Shown here one piece after another: positions 13,546 to 25,735 of a stretch of 64,000 nt of DNA. The number at the start of each line of letters is the position of its first letter. Positions within the stretch are counted from its first letter, which is position 1. The notes beneath the pieces are model-generated. The model made no database searches. It had not been told where the DNA came from and worked only from the letters and a program-made list of their open reading frames with translations. Source of the stretch: Diorhabda sublineata (Eukaryota; Arthropoda; Insecta; Coleoptera; Chrysomelidae); the NCBI RefSeq assembly GCF_026230105.1, contig NC_079474.1, positions 8,318,187 through 8,382,186 of the forward strand. Direction: 5' to 3'. A program made the position numbers and the translations under genes.

Positions 13546-13618
13546 TACATCATCGAATAAAGACTCTGTATATGAAAATATTTGACATCAAAGGTTATCT
13601 TGTACCGTTAGCAATGCA

Positions 13619-13624
13619 TATAAA
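13619..13624 (+). promoter_or_regulatory. TATA box of polyamine oxidase-like copy 2
   Basis: TATAAA lies 50 bp upstream of the start codon. About 30 bp downstream of it is GTTAGTCGAC (around 13649), a plausible though not perfect insect initiator. This would give a 5' UTR of only about 25 nt. Confidence 0.5.
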
Positions 13625-13673
13625 CAATTTTGTACGCAATTATTCGAGTTAGTCGACAGTTAAGCAACGTATT

Positions 13674-14131
13674 ATGAAGCCATCAAAGCTATTGTTAGTA
13701 ATCTTAAGTATATTAGTGGCGTCTGGCGTCTGTAGGGAACGATACAAAATAGTTATAGTCGGTGCGGGAGCAGCTGGTATAGCTACAGCAACGAAGCTTT
13801 TAGAAAATGGTATTGACGACATATTAGTATTAGAAGCTGAATCGCGAATCGGTGGAAGAATAAACACTGTTGATTTTCATGGATGCAATGTAGATTTAGG
13901 TGCTGAATGGGTTGGAGGTGAAGTGAATAATGTTGTTTATGAAACTTTGAAGGGCAGAAATTTGCTGTATTTATTAGCACGTGATGTATTTCCGGAAAAA
14001 TTTTATTTGTCATCGAGACAAAAGATTAGTGAAAAGTTATCAAAAGAACTGTTTGATGCAGTGTTCGCTGCATTTGATATTAATACAGGTACCGGTGCGC
14101 ATAACAGCACTGGATCCGTTATACAACAAAG
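13674..14131 (+). CDS. Secreted flavin-containing polyamine oxidase-like protein, copy 2, exon 1 of 4
   Basis: Copy 2 joins 13674-14131, 18128-18719, 21012-21211 and 26843-27074 into 493 residues without frame error. The start is clear: ATG opens a short signal peptide (MKPSKLLLVILSILVASGVC) and a TATA box lies 50 bp upstream. The FAD motif follows (IVIVGAGAAGIATATKLL), then EAESRIGGRI. The segment matching EWCHGE of copy 1 reads EWVGGE: glycine (residue 81) replaces the histidine that is usual in polyamine and spermine oxidases, so activity or substrate may differ. The exon ends in phase 2 at AAG|GTAAGT, a strong donor. It lies 2.67 kb downstream of copy 1, same strand, and is a tandem duplicate. 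Confidence 0.9.
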
Positions 14132-14264
14132 GTAAGTTATACGAGGGTTGTCTGAAAAGATATCAACCTTAATCTAAAGGTGTCATCAATTATCACTATA
14201 AATTAGATATTATAGTCATTAAATTATCACTAATTATGGTGATCCAATATTTATTTTTCAATGA

Positions 14265-14540
14265 CACATATGAAAGTGTTGAACACTGTATAACAAGACT
14301 CCGCATTATCATTTACGACCGTAAAATTGTGGGTACCTGAATTTAGCTGTGGCCGTGACAGCTTGATTGACAACGAGCATTCGGGACGGCCACAAACTGC
14401 GACAACCAGCCATGTTAAAGGAAATGTTCACTACATGGTACTAGCACCTCAGATTGAGGAACTATCGATATATCAAAAAAACCTATTAGTGCTTAATAAT
14501 GTTAGTGAGAAAATTAGAAAAAGTGATGGCATTTAAAGAA
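14265..14540 (+). mobile_element. Mariner transposase fragment in intron 1 of copy 2
   Basis: The frame at 14327-14536 contains PEFSCGRDSLIDNEHSGRPQ, the E-F-x-x-G-R-x-S-L-x-D-x-x-R-x-G-R-P linker of mariner transposases, followed by a decayed second helix-turn-helix (QIEELSIYQKNL). Only the N-terminal third remains. Confidence 0.65.
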
Positions 14541-14544
14541 ATAT

Positions 14545-17055
14545 AAAGTGTATTGGGACAACACACTCTCTTACTCTTTGGTTATAACATTGGCTAGAAT
14601 TCAAATATTCAACAGATCTAGCCCCTAGCGGCTTAAAAGAAGAGGAGAGACTGAAAATTATTTTTTCGTTACATCGGAAATTTTTCATAAAATTCTCGTT
14701 TTTTCAACACGCTTCATGAGTTTTAATTGTATGTATATAACAAAAAAAATGAATACGCTTCAAGAGCAATTGGAAACGTCGTATTTGACTAATGCATTGT
14801 TAGGTCAAGTTTGATAAGTATGTGGTAGGTTAGGTTAGTTAAGGTTGGATTAGGTTAAGACCGATGACAATCTAATAAATTCATGAACTCATTCCCATCA
14901 TTTAAGCCGTAGTCATTAAGTTAGTATGTAATGGAATCTAAACTTGATTCTAATGGTGTTGTATATTATAAGGGATGTTGATAGAAGATTCAATTTCGCC
15001 AATTTCTTCCAGTCTGGGTAAAAGAGTCTCGAGATCATGGAATAACCCCGGGAATATGAACTTGGAGTAAACATCATTATTTTAGACAAAAATCCCTCTT
15101 AACTTTGGTTAAATAATTAAGTAAATGTTTGTAGAATAACAGGGAGACTTCGTACGATTACCAAATGTTGAACTTTAAATCCTTCAGCTTCAACCCCAAT
15201 TCTAACAGCTTTGATTTCTCAATGAGAAAAACTTTTCTAATAGATAATATAATGAAATTAGAATATTCTTCCTACTCTCTACAATGCAGATTAACATGTG
15301 TCTTGACGTGAATTTGAGTAGCTGAAAGAAGCTTGATCACTTTTTCCAATTACAAAAACATAATTCATTTAAGGTTCCATTTCCAAGTTTCCAGTTTATT
15401 GTACAAATATGAAACGCTGAAAAAGTGGGCTCTGGCTCAATGGAAGTATAGTTTTAAAATATAAGTTTGCTCCAAATTATAACCCCTTGTGAAAGTTGAT
15501 CAAACAGATTGTCTAGTGATAATCTTTCTGAATTTCGCAGTTGTTCCCCAATCTTTCAGTTAACATAGTAATCAACTTTTTTATGAGCCTTTCATTTGGA
15601 CTTGAAAATAATTCCAATTATTACTCTTAATAGTCACAATATGAGAATTTTGTCAGTAGCCCCCCACTTCTTTTCGGCGACGATCTTTAATGCAGTCTTA
15701 CAAGTATGTCATTGACCTGGAAGCCAAATGTACCAAGACCAACTCATGGAGTTCAAAATCAGATACATAAAAAATGTACGGGATGATCCAGGTCTACGCG
15801 CGCTTTTTGCATAAAGCGTTTGAGTATAGTGAAAAGACTGTCACATCTATTCTTGCAATCAAACGAGAACCAAGCTCATTATTAGGTTTCAGTTTCATAC
15901 ACTTTTGCAGAAAGGTTTCATTTTCAAGGATTCTCTGTTCAAGTTCTTTCTTATCGAACCCAAAAAATTGCCTTTTCAATAACTAATCCCAGCTCTAGAT
16001 CTACATCATCATCTGAATCATCAATACCACCATTTGGAGTATTCATTGAGATATGGAACTTAAGTAGGCACTCTCATAAGATACTAATAATAGAGATCTC
16101 TGCTTTAAAAGATTCATCAATCCGAACAAGATCGAAATTTGAAAAAGTCTATTGAATGAAAAATGCTAAATGGAAACCCATCCACTTAAGTCATTCGCAC
16201 CATAACATCATCAATACTATCATTGTTATTGAAATAGTCCACCACTGAATCTATCTTTCTTTTTAGTAGTGGTAACAGTACTTTTGGATGTTGTTGTTGC
16301 TTTTCCTATTTTTAAAGAAGAATAAATGTGTGTGATCTTTTTGTGAATTCTCCTGCGGTTATCAAAATAGTTGGACGAAGTTTATATTACCTGTTTTATT
16401 GTCAATTGCGGTTCAAAATAACTTTCTTTGAAAATTGACATCGTAAAACTTAGATGGCTGCCAATGCATACAACGAAAATGCGTTTTGTTGTATGCAATA
16501 GTTTTATAAAGATTTCAATTTTATTTTTTGCAATTCCGTAAATCCCGGGATAAGTTAATTACAATCACGAAAACTTAAGGACATGGAAGCGGCCGAGATC
16601 TATCCTTTAGATGTAAGCAATGTTTACTGATCGAGATTTTTCCCTTTTTCTGCGAAATTGAATTCTTACTTACTTAGGTTCATAATTTTTGTATAAAATT
16701 ATGGTCAGCTTTATCCATTGTATCAATAATGTCAAGCTTATCATCCAAAATTAAGAGAATTTGTAATTGGTGCCAAACATAGCCTACTACTGCAAATAGG
16801 AAGGAGAAGGAACGTTTGTATGAGTTTTGGGAATAATAGTCATAATTCTAAGAATTGTATTATGATTCAATGTTATTAAATTTTTATAAATCATTTTTAG
16901 GTTGTTTGTGAAATGGTTGTCAAAACCTGACCCCTTGTCAAAATAACAACAAAAAAATTTAAAAATGGTATTAAATTAAAGAGTACTAATTCTAGTTTCA
17001 AATATAATTATAATTCTACAAATACAATATAAAATATATACAATAACGAACCAGT
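14545..17055. other. Intron 1 of copy 2, middle part, no feature named
   Basis: AT-rich. A minus-strand frame at 15794-15979 (ELEQRILENETFLQKCMKLK) looks more coding-like than background and continues upstream in another frame, so it may be a decayed transposon gene, but I cannot assign a family. GGTTAG-rich sequence at 14820-14860 is a common insect interspersed motif. Confidence 0.35.
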
Positions 17056-17357
17056 TCTTGTTCAAGATCATTACCCAAAACTGTAGATCTGCCTCATTTT
17101 GTTTTTGCTGCCTTTTCAGATGTATCGTACTTCATGTTGGACAACCTCATGAGCGTTGTTTTCGGGACATTAAAATTTTTACTGGCCTTCTTCCACCCCA
17201 TCTTCTTTTTCCGAACTGCTTCAATTGCTTTCGTCATTTTAGAAGAAATCCACTTTCTTTGATCAATTTTTTCCATTATTCTTTTGAAATCTGAAATGAA
17301 ATTCCAAAAGAATAAGCGTGAGTACAGATTCAGGATATTTTGTACATGAAAAAACAA
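16980..17357 (-). mobile_element. Pogo/Tigger-like transposase N-terminus (Psq-type helix-turn-helix) in intron 1 of copy 2
   Basis: The minus frame 17357-17094 includes KMTKAIEAVRKKKMGWKKAS followed by KNFNVPKTTLMRL, the pipsqueak/CENP-B type helix-turn-helix with its V-P-x-T-T-L end. After the stop the next frame gives GRSTVLGNDLEQELVRY, matching the G-R-x-x-x-L-x-x-x-x-E-x-x-L-V segment that follows in pogo-like proteins. No CENP-B or DDE domain follows, so it is a truncated relic. Confidence 0.7.
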
Positions 17358-17364
17358 GGGGTCC

Positions 17365-18127
17365 TATTTAGGCAACAAGAGGGTGTCCGGTTTAAGCGAC
17401 TAAAGCCATCAGTTTGTTAACTCGATTAATTTTGAATCAAGTTCACTGCTCAAAAACTTTTTCCACTATCAACACATGTAATGGTGAACTGATGGTGGAC
17501 ATGTGAAGTGGGCGATGTGTGCGCTCCACTACATAATGGTGGATGCCTAAACTACTTTTTACAGTTGAATAGGACAAAGTTTAGGAGAATGCAGTATCAG
17601 AAGAATAGGGGTCCACTTTAGGATGAGGGCTCCGGTTTAGGGTACTTTCCTCTACCAATTTCGTTAAGAACAATCTCTTTTTTCGTACTTGTTACTAACG
17701 ACGTGTCGAAATGCATTGTTCACAATATAGGAAGTGGAAAAAGGATGAGATACATTTTCTCATCGAACAAAATAAATTTTTCCAATGTTAGGAAGCATTC
17801 CATACAATATATTTTTATTCAATGGTCAATAATAGTCATTAGCAGAATTTTTCTTTCTCAGAATTTCATGAAGCGAGAAAAAAAATTCCTATCGAATCGA
17901 TACTACTCATGTGGTGACATCTAAAGTCTTCCTATATTCTTATTTGCCTTTATTAAAACAAGCCCGAGCTCAATTTTTAAGTCGTTAGTTAATGCTAGAT
18001 ATTTTCTGATGAATTACAACTTTGTCTATTATTTACGAATCACCCTGTAGACATTCTAGTTGAACGCAACCCAAAAAATTCACATCCATTAATAATTTTT
18101 TAGTTGAATAATCACAAATCATTTCAG
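17365..18127. other. Intron 1 of copy 2, last part
   Basis: No coding block. A CACCCTGTAG motif near 18044 resembles the terminal sequence of the IS630-like elements in this window, so a decayed element end may lie here. Confidence 0.3.
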
Positions 18128-18719
18128 GTATCGTGAAAGTATAATCAAGAAGTTTAAAGCTGGAGATGGAGACATGGACATATTCATTTGGGCTGAAGTT
18201 TTTCTACGCCATTTCTTCTTATTTGCAAAAGGATCATTCTCTTGGTATGACAACGCTTATACTTCAGATCACGAAACATGTCCAGGATATCAAAATTATG
18301 GTTGGAAAAATCACGGATACGGCAAATTTTTGGACGTTCTTATCAGAAAGTATCCAAACCCAAGCAGACAACTTCCTTTTTTTGAGAAATTACTTGTTGA
18401 TAAAGAAGTGACTAAAATAACTGTTAATGACGATCACATTGTAATCAATTGCTCAGATAACTCTCACTATAAGGCAAATCATGTAGTTTTCACAACTTCA
18501 ATAGGAGTTTTGAAGGAAAACCACAAGAAACTTTTCTCTCCTAAATTACCAATTTATAAACAGTTAGCGATTGAAAGAATCGGAATTGGAGCTGTGATAA
18601 AAGTATTTTTGAAATATGAACATGAATGGTGGGGGAACTCATCTGGGTTCAATTTTATTTGGACAGAGAAGGATAGGATATCATCCAGTACTGAATTTCC
18701 CGAAGGTCCTGAAAATAAG
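18128..18719 (+). CDS. Polyamine oxidase-like copy 2, exon 2 of 4
   Basis: Acceptor AATCATTTCAG leads into YRESIIKKFKAGDGDMD and the frame runs open to donor AAG|GTGAGA. It encodes residues 153-350. It shares with copy 1 GSFSWYD (copy 1 CFSWED), HGYGKFLDVL, ANHVVFTTSIGVLKE and GAVIKVFLKY, whose lysine (residue 311) matches the conserved flavin-proximal lysine of the family. The sequon NSS in GNSSGF may be glycosylated. Length is exactly 592 nt, as in copy 1. Confidence 0.9.
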
Positions 18720-20440
18720 GTGAGATCAACTAAATAAGCATGGAACATATACAAATGGAGTTTAACATATGTTGATAATATGTTAATACGGAAACTCAGT
18801 TCCAAAATTTCGGGAGCGTGTTGGAATGAGATTTAATTATTCGAAATATTCACTATTTTGGTGCTATTTATATAGAATGTCTTCATTGAACAAGTTTTAG
18901 GCTGCAACTGAATGAAGAACCTGAGCCATATAAAAAGTTTATCAACGATGTCATTATTGATACAATTGTCCTTCCTAGTATGTAATTGCGAATGGTGTTG
19001 CGGGCAGAAAACTGTCTTAGAGTTTGTCAAAATGCCAACGTTTCGATATTTAATTTGATATCATATATGGTACCATATATCTCATTAACTATGAAATATG
19101 TCATTTTACAAGGTAATCACATTATAATTGGAGATGAGACCTATCAGTTATAGACTTGCTGTGAACAAATTTTGCACTGAAGTGGCCAAAACAACGCCAG
19201 AAAAACCATTTTCAAATTACCAATATAGTAAGAATTTCAAATTCTTGTTATTGTTCAGTGAAATTCAAAAATTACTTGCTTTTCAAAGCTAAACTTTACG
19301 TGAACATTTCTATTCGAAACTTTATCACATGGGTGATTCATCGTTTTTAAAGTAACTTCTAAGCCATCTAATGATTTTAAGAGGCTTGTTCTTGTCAGAA
19401 AAAGTAAATAAAATTCATCTTTCTCTTAATACGTCTGATTATTTCAGCTATGGAATAATTTTTGGTGGTACTAACAGAATATTTTAATCATATTTCGAAC
19501 AGTGGTGCACTACGCATGAGTTGACTATAGTGTAGTACGAATTCGTACCCAACAATTGCTGCTCGAACAACACTTTTAACGTCTCGAACTAGTACTGAAC
19601 AAGTTCAATGTGTTGGTGAAACGTGAAACTTTCCTTTCTTCACTTGAGCTTGATACTGTATGAACTCAATTTTCAAATCGCTCTTACTGACTATCTTATT
19701 ATTCCATTCAATACTCACAGTTAAAATCGCGAAAACTATCTGAATGAGACTTTGTACTTGGCTGTACAAAACTATATATATGAAATTTAGTAACATTGTT
19801 ACGGTGGTTCGTCGATACGAATCGATTTGACGCCAGAGCTCTGGTATCGGGTTGACTCTTTCTTCATCGTAGTATGCTCCACTTTCTCCGGGCAGTGTTA
19901 GTCAAGAAAACAGGACAGGTGGTCATTATGGTGATGAAGAATACGCTGAAGCCATTTAAATAGATTTTACCTGCTCTCCTGAATAGGTAGCATGAGTATT
20001 TGCTGCTGGGGTTTCTTGTGGGTGCGTGCGTGAGTACGTGTATCAAGCGGAGTTAAGCAGGATGCAAAAAATAAGCTCTGTCAAAATTTCTTAAACCTTG
20101 CATTAGCAAATCAACCGCATTTGCATGTGCGTTTATGAATTCCGGCAACAACTTTTTGAAATATTTTTTCACTCGGAGGCTGAAGGCCCAAACATGACCA
20201 ACACTGACATGTGTACGAGTATACATAGCTCCTCCAATGGCAGTTTGACCACTTCTACTTGAGTTTGAATACTTAGCTCCTCGAGTGTGAATTTACTTCC
20301 TATTGGTATAATCGGATCGCTGAAGGCACTAACATAACCACTACTGAGATGTAAATACTCAGCTCTCTTTATGGCTGTTTCTTTAACACCACTAAATCTA
20401 ATTCTCTAATCTAATTAATTACAAATACTTGAAACATTCA
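18720..20440. other. Intron 2 of copy 2, mostly unassigned
   Basis: No gene recognised. Two diverged direct copies of a 70-80 bp stretch start at 20176 and 20321 (both with GCTGAAGGC, then A-CATGACCA or A-CATAACCA and TAGCTCC or CAGCTCT). Confidence 0.4.
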
Positions 20441-20444
20441 TATA

Positions 20445-20600
20445 GTCTCAAAACGGAATTAGATCGCGAACATTTTTATGCGATGATTTTCTATAACTTT
20501 CGACGTCCGTTAAATCAACAGCAATATGCTGATCAACTCGCTTCGACTTGGGGATGAAGATGAAGCATCACGTTATAAACAATATGTTTTTTGCGATGAA
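20445..20600 (+). mobile_element. Mariner (SETMAR-like) N-terminal fragment in intron 2 of copy 2
   Basis: The plus strand reads LELDREHFYAMIFYNFRRPL then NQQQYADQL, the opening residues of the same mariner group seen at 8040, 27340 and 58260. Less than 60 codons remain. Confidence 0.65.
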
Positions 20601-21011
20601 TAATGACTGTGGATCAACCGCTGCTTCAAAACAGAAATAGACGGTTTTTTCTCCTTTCCTAACCTAAAAGTTTCACTTACAGGAAACAGATTTTCATCAG
20701 AGGAGGACCTCATGGCATACGTAAATGTTTATTTTGAGGAAATCTTTTTCCTCAAGGCAGCTACCAATTCATTGGAAAAACTATGTTTAAAAATTGAAAT
20801 GTCTCGTTTTTTGTTAGATCGGAAACAGCCCCCGTAGTTACCGCTCTTTGGATATACTTGGGAGTACAATTGTATTTAGTGAACGATACTTATAATGGAT
20901 AAAGGTATAATCCTGTACAACCCAATTATTTTAATTTTAATATTTTGATAATAAGTTGAATTAATGTTCAATACGTTATATAATTATGCTACAATAATAC
21001 TTATGTTGCAG

Positions 21012-21211
21012 TATGGTCAATCTTGGATTACCGAAATTTACAATGTCATAGTTATACCTAACTCAAGGATACTACTAGTGGTATTCACAGGAGATATGGT
21101 CCCTATTATTGAGAAATTGGATGTTGAAATTGTAACTAATGGGATAAAGTTTACTTTAAAAAAGTTTTTGGGACATTTGTATAAAATTATGGAACCGCAA
21201 ACGATGATACG
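21012..21211 (+). CDS. Polyamine oxidase-like copy 2, exon 3 of 4
   Basis: The exon starts after acceptor TTATGTTGCAG in phase 0 with YGQSWITEIYNVIVIPNS and ends MEPQTMIR in phase 2 before GTATGT. It encodes residues 351-416 and aligns with copy 1 exon 3 without gaps over 200 nt (FTGDMVPIIEKLD against FTGELVPLIEKMD). An in-frame ATG at 20964 belongs to the intron: reading in from there would add residues without counterpart in copy 1. Confidence 0.87.
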
Positions 21212-21562
21212 GTATGTATTTAGTGTTCCCAATCTGCAGGGATCTAACATAATATGCCGGAAAAGCATGAAAATAATATAGTATTGTAGCTAGTTTGTTC
21301 ACTTAATCAATTGTTATGCTATAATAAGAATTATCAATTTCACAGTATTCTGAAGTAGTTGATTGTGATTTATTGTTGAAACTCCTTTAAAAGTAGATTT
21401 AAGGACAGTTTTGTAGTAGAGAGACATGGATAGGTAAGTTGCCCTAGGAAACATGTTAAAAAGTCGTTAACAAAAATCTTAATAAAAGATTCGTCAATAA
21501 ATTTGAGCTCATCATTTGTTCAATTCTCATAATAATTGGTTAATAGGATTAAACAATATGAT

Positions 21563-21835
21563 TCAGAAATAAAAATTTTGTTTGTTAGCACTTAATTTTG
21601 CAAAGACTCCATCGATTGTTGTGTTTGCCTTTGTTCTAGCTTCTCTTGAATGTACTAAATCGATTTTATATGTTGCTTTGAAATAGTTTTCGAATTTAGT
21701 GGTTGTCGAGAAATTTTGATTGAAATCTCCACAAAATATATCATTATCGTGATTTAACAAATTTATGTTTTGTTCTATAGGAAGTTCAAATGAATTTGAT
21801 AGGAGAAATGCGTTAAAAACAAATTCTCCGATCAA
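21563..21835 (-). mobile_element. Endonuclease-like fragment of a retroelement in intron 3 of copy 2
   Basis: The frame contains DIFCGDFNQNF, the G-D-F-N metal site of exonuclease/endonuclease/phosphatase-type LINE endonucleases, and later TKANTTIDGVFAK, like the T-x-I-D block further on. The N-terminal part and any reverse transcriptase are missing. Which element it came from is not clear. Confidence 0.45.
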
Positions 21836-21839
21836 TTGT

Positions 21840-23885
21840 GTCGGGTTAATTAGAAATTAGTTGAATAGTATTATGATCTCCTTGCTTTTCTACAAATTTC
21901 TCTTTAGCAAAATGAATTTGTCTGTGAAAAGACCATGTGACCAAAAGACATCGACTATTATGGCGGATATCTATCAAAAAATCGAAGTAAAGATACTTTT
22001 TATTAAATTCATTAGACTAGGCGCTCCGAGAATCGAAATAGCTCTCAAGTACTAAATCACTCTGAAGACAACTTTACAGAGATTTTGTCTCATGAGTTGC
22101 CTTGTAAAAGTGATCACTTGTCAAAACATGATGATAAAACCTTGAAAAAGTCCAATTCCTTGGTATTCGAATCAACTATCTAAGATTATATGTGTTTCAC
22201 TAACGTTGATCATTTTCAACACAAATATTCCGTTCTATCCAAGAAATGAAGGGTAGCTATTTCTAAAAGCAGTTGCCTTGAAGGCTTTCTACAACAGTTT
22301 CTTTACAGACCTTTTTCATATTAATGACCTTTTAAAGATACTATTGAATTCAAAGACGTTACTTTCTTACATTAGTCAAATAATAATTACATTAGAATCT
22401 ACTCTAATGATTTCATACAATCGATGTTTTTCAATGAATATGTTCTGATCCAGGACAGACAGTGTCTATCAATTTGTAGAAAAACCTATGGTAATATCAA
22501 AGGTCGTTCGTTATAAGAGCAAGTTCCAAATTCTTGCTTAATTTAAAAAGGAGTAAAAAAAATAAAATTGAATTTTTCACAGACGTTATAGAAAATTCGA
22601 TAAAACGTGGACAGGGGATCCAAAAAAAGAAATCAGGGGTCACTCTCGATACAAACCGAATTTCTTGGAAATAGGAGAAGTAGAAAATGTTCGGGGCCAG
22701 TAGAGAAAAATTGTAAAAAAATAGAAATTGTATATCAAAGTTGCTCGGCATTAGTATTAAGGGTTTCATTCCTTATCATCCAGATAGTCATTTAAATCTC
22801 AGGAAATATTTTTTTTATTGAAATATTCATTTTTGATCACAATTACTAACGGGATCTATTTATCAAAGCAACATTGCCGGGCTTAAATAATTCTGACTAT
22901 TTCTTCCAAATGTGCTCTATAAAAATTCTAGAATTCTTAGTCTGGTAGCAACTATTGCATTTTCTCTTATCTGGGTAATTAACGTTATCTATGTGTTAAT
23001 AACATATTTATTATTTTTAGTCTATTGGTAATTGTTAACATGTCAGCTAAAGTGAACATTATAAATTAATTAGTATTGTATTTGAAATTATCATCAGTAG
23101 TGAATCATGAACTCTCCAGTGTCGTAGTAACTCACAAAATAGCTTTCACTTTCCCAATACATAATTAACAGGATTCTTTTCGACTTCTGTTCCTCCCAAT
23201 ATTTTAGACTTCGTAGTTTGGGCATCCCGGACGACTCGAAAATTTACCCTCTTCTGATTATTTTCTAAAAACTGAGCATATAAATGTCTTTCACTCGCTT
23301 CACTCACTCACATTCATTTTTTTTTCCATGGAAAAGTTTTGGTATTCAAGGATACAGGAGGCCCATTTTCATGAATTAACGTTTTTGGCCACATGTATCG
23401 GTATCGTTAAGAAACTGATAATATAAATATTTCCGGTGTCACTATCACTGTTCTTGAGTTGTGAGAGTATTTACTTGACATATGGCAGACTATTTCGACA
23501 GATAATTTTTACCGTAGCGTATCCTTTGCTCAAAAACTTAAAAAATTGTTTCCATCCTACGGCAACAATGCAAAAAAGTCAGGCACTAAATTCAAAGAGT
23601 TAGTTGTAGCTTTTAGATAAAAGTTTGACAAGACTTCTCAATCCTTATCAAATAAGCGTCAATCATGTTTTGAGAAAAGATAAGAAGAAAACGAAATGGT
23701 CTGCTTGCTATGAAAGTCTAAAGAATAGTCATGATTAGCCACAATTAGAACTCACTTACTCTCCCCTACTTGCGAAAAATTTTATTGTTTGATATGCTTT
23801 TCAATTTTCCATAAAACAGAATTAATTCCATAAATATCACTTATAATGAATATCATTTGTAAGAGCACTTATGACCTTTTAAGCT
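21840..23885. other. Intron 3 of copy 2, unassigned part
   Basis: AT-rich DNA with short frames of no recognised family. Confidence 0.4.
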
Positions 23886-23899
23886 TTTTTTAGTTGAGA

Positions 23900-24465
23900 T
23901 GATAGTTGTCCAACAAAAACAAAAAACTGAAGCAAGAACTTTTCCAGCAGTTTTTTGAACTCGAAACTTCTTAGGTCTTGAGACCAGAGTATCGCCATTC
24001 CATCGATTGTTGCTTTGTTACAGGATCGTAGAAATGTACCCAAGTCTCATCCATAGTAACAACTCGGTTTAAGAAGTCTACATCGTTTTCAAATCGATCA
24101 CAGATCGAAAGCGATGCTTCTACCCTTGAACGCTTTTGGTTAACATTCAAACATTTGGGAATCTATTTTGCAGAAATTTTTCTCATGTTCAAATCGACGT
24201 GAACTATAAAACGAACGCGTTTGTATAAAATATTCAGTGCTTCAGATATTCGTTTTAGACCAACTCGACGGTCTGGTAAAATCATGTCATGAACTGCATC
24301 ACAACCCTTTGAAATATAGGTACTTGATGATGGCTCGATACTCCAATATTTCGATTTTCACAATTTCGGTGATCATCTTTTATCGTTCAATTTATTGCGG
24401 CTCACTTTTTTGACGTCAAACCTTACACTGACACTTCTAATAATTTATTGTCCGTTGCAAATTAC
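23900..24465 (-). mobile_element. Internally deleted mariner copy in intron 3 of copy 2
   Basis: This stretch matches the mariner at 11410-12440 almost base for base over long blocks (for example the shared CCATTCCATCGATTGTTGCT near 24000 and 11800). It lacks the C-terminal third and about 170 bp around the SIEDDDRSGRPV linker, so it is a separate, more degraded copy of the same family. Confidence 0.8.
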
Positions 24466-25735
24466 AATCAATAACGAACGCGTAATGATTGAATTGAACG
24501 TTAAACTAACCACTATGAATTTTTAATAGGCAATGGCTGGATTGATTTTTGTAAATTTTCGATCCAGTCATGCTTGTGTCTGTTTTATTATCAGCTAAAG
24601 CTTCTTTAAAAGGTGAATATTTGTAAAAATCACATTGGTCTCTTGATTTTCATATAATGTAGTAGGTTGGTTTAAGGAACTGCTGTAAATCATAATTTTT
24701 GTGTTGAGTGAATTGCTTACATATCCTTTGGCAACAGCAGGGGATTTCTATCCCCCATGTTGTTTTATTATAAAATATTTCCACCTGAATCTAATAGAAG
24801 TACGTCGAAATGTATGACATATATATTTTTCTGAATGCGGTAAACTTGTGTTGAACATTTTCCATTTCTATATGATAGAAATGAGTGGTTGCTGATTGCG
24901 TTTTTCTATCAAAAATAAGTATATTTTCCATATAAACGTACAAAATCCATGTTTGAACTGGTTTTTCTAATAACCTCAAAACGCCGACTTGTATGTGCCC
25001 TTGAATATTGAATCGTGATGAATAGAAACTCCCCCTAATTTTTGTGTCATTGAATTTAATTCTATATAACTCTTTTTCTCGACAACCGCCAGCTCACAAA
25101 AAACTAATTGAATATGTTACCTTGAACCTTGAATATTCACCATCTCGATTATGCAATAAAAACGTTTACGTTTATTTGCTCTCTTAAGAATATGTTAGAT
25201 TCTTTAAGTTTCTACCCAACCAATTTTCCTTTCAGAAATGGTATTCATTTGAAACATTTACTTAAATGTATATCATCATTAAAAACCAAGGTTGTTCCAT
25301 GAACGTGATGGAAAGAGTTTGTAACATATTCCACTTTCATAGAAAGTTTGGAGTCCAATCGGTTCGTAGGCCAAAAAATTCTGTTCTTGTGGATTTTGAA
25401 TAAGATATAATGTCTAGAAATGACTGTGAATTTAAGAGTTATAAATTGTGCCTAACAAATTATAAGTAACTAATAATCGCACTTCCTTAAACCAACCTTC
25501 CACATCATATGCGAATCAAGGAACCAATTTGACTGTTAGAAGCTTTATCTGGTGATAAAACGACACAGCGTGACTGGATCCAAAATTGTCGTAATCAACC
25601 CAATAATTGCGTTTTCACATTGCGAAGTGAAACAGAAATATATAATTTAGTTGTTAGTGTTTCTCATTATCGTTTTTAATAATTAACTTTCAATTCAATC
25701 ATTACGCGTTGGTTATTAATTATGATTTACCATAG
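24466..25735. repeat. Large imperfect inverted repeat in intron 3 of copy 2
   Basis: The left arm (24466-24720) recurs reversed in the right arm (25450-25735). Anchor matches are ACGCGTAATGATTGAATTGA (24479 region and 25700 region), GATCCAGTCA with AAAGCTTC, and the exact 16-mer AGGTTGGTTTAAGGAA at about 24664 against 25483-25498. The arms flank about 730 bp. It could be a foldback-type transposon or two inverted copies of one element. No transposase was recognised inside. Confidence 0.65.

Noticed and set aside
14820..14860. GGTTAG-rich stretch as interstitial telomere
   Set aside because: Only a few irregular units (TAGGTTAGG, AAGGTTGG); too short and variable for a telomeric array.
18166..18411. 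Alternative frame overlapping oxidase copy 2 exon 2
   Set aside because: It is a shadow of the exon in another frame; the spliced frame carries the conserved motifs and matches copy 1.
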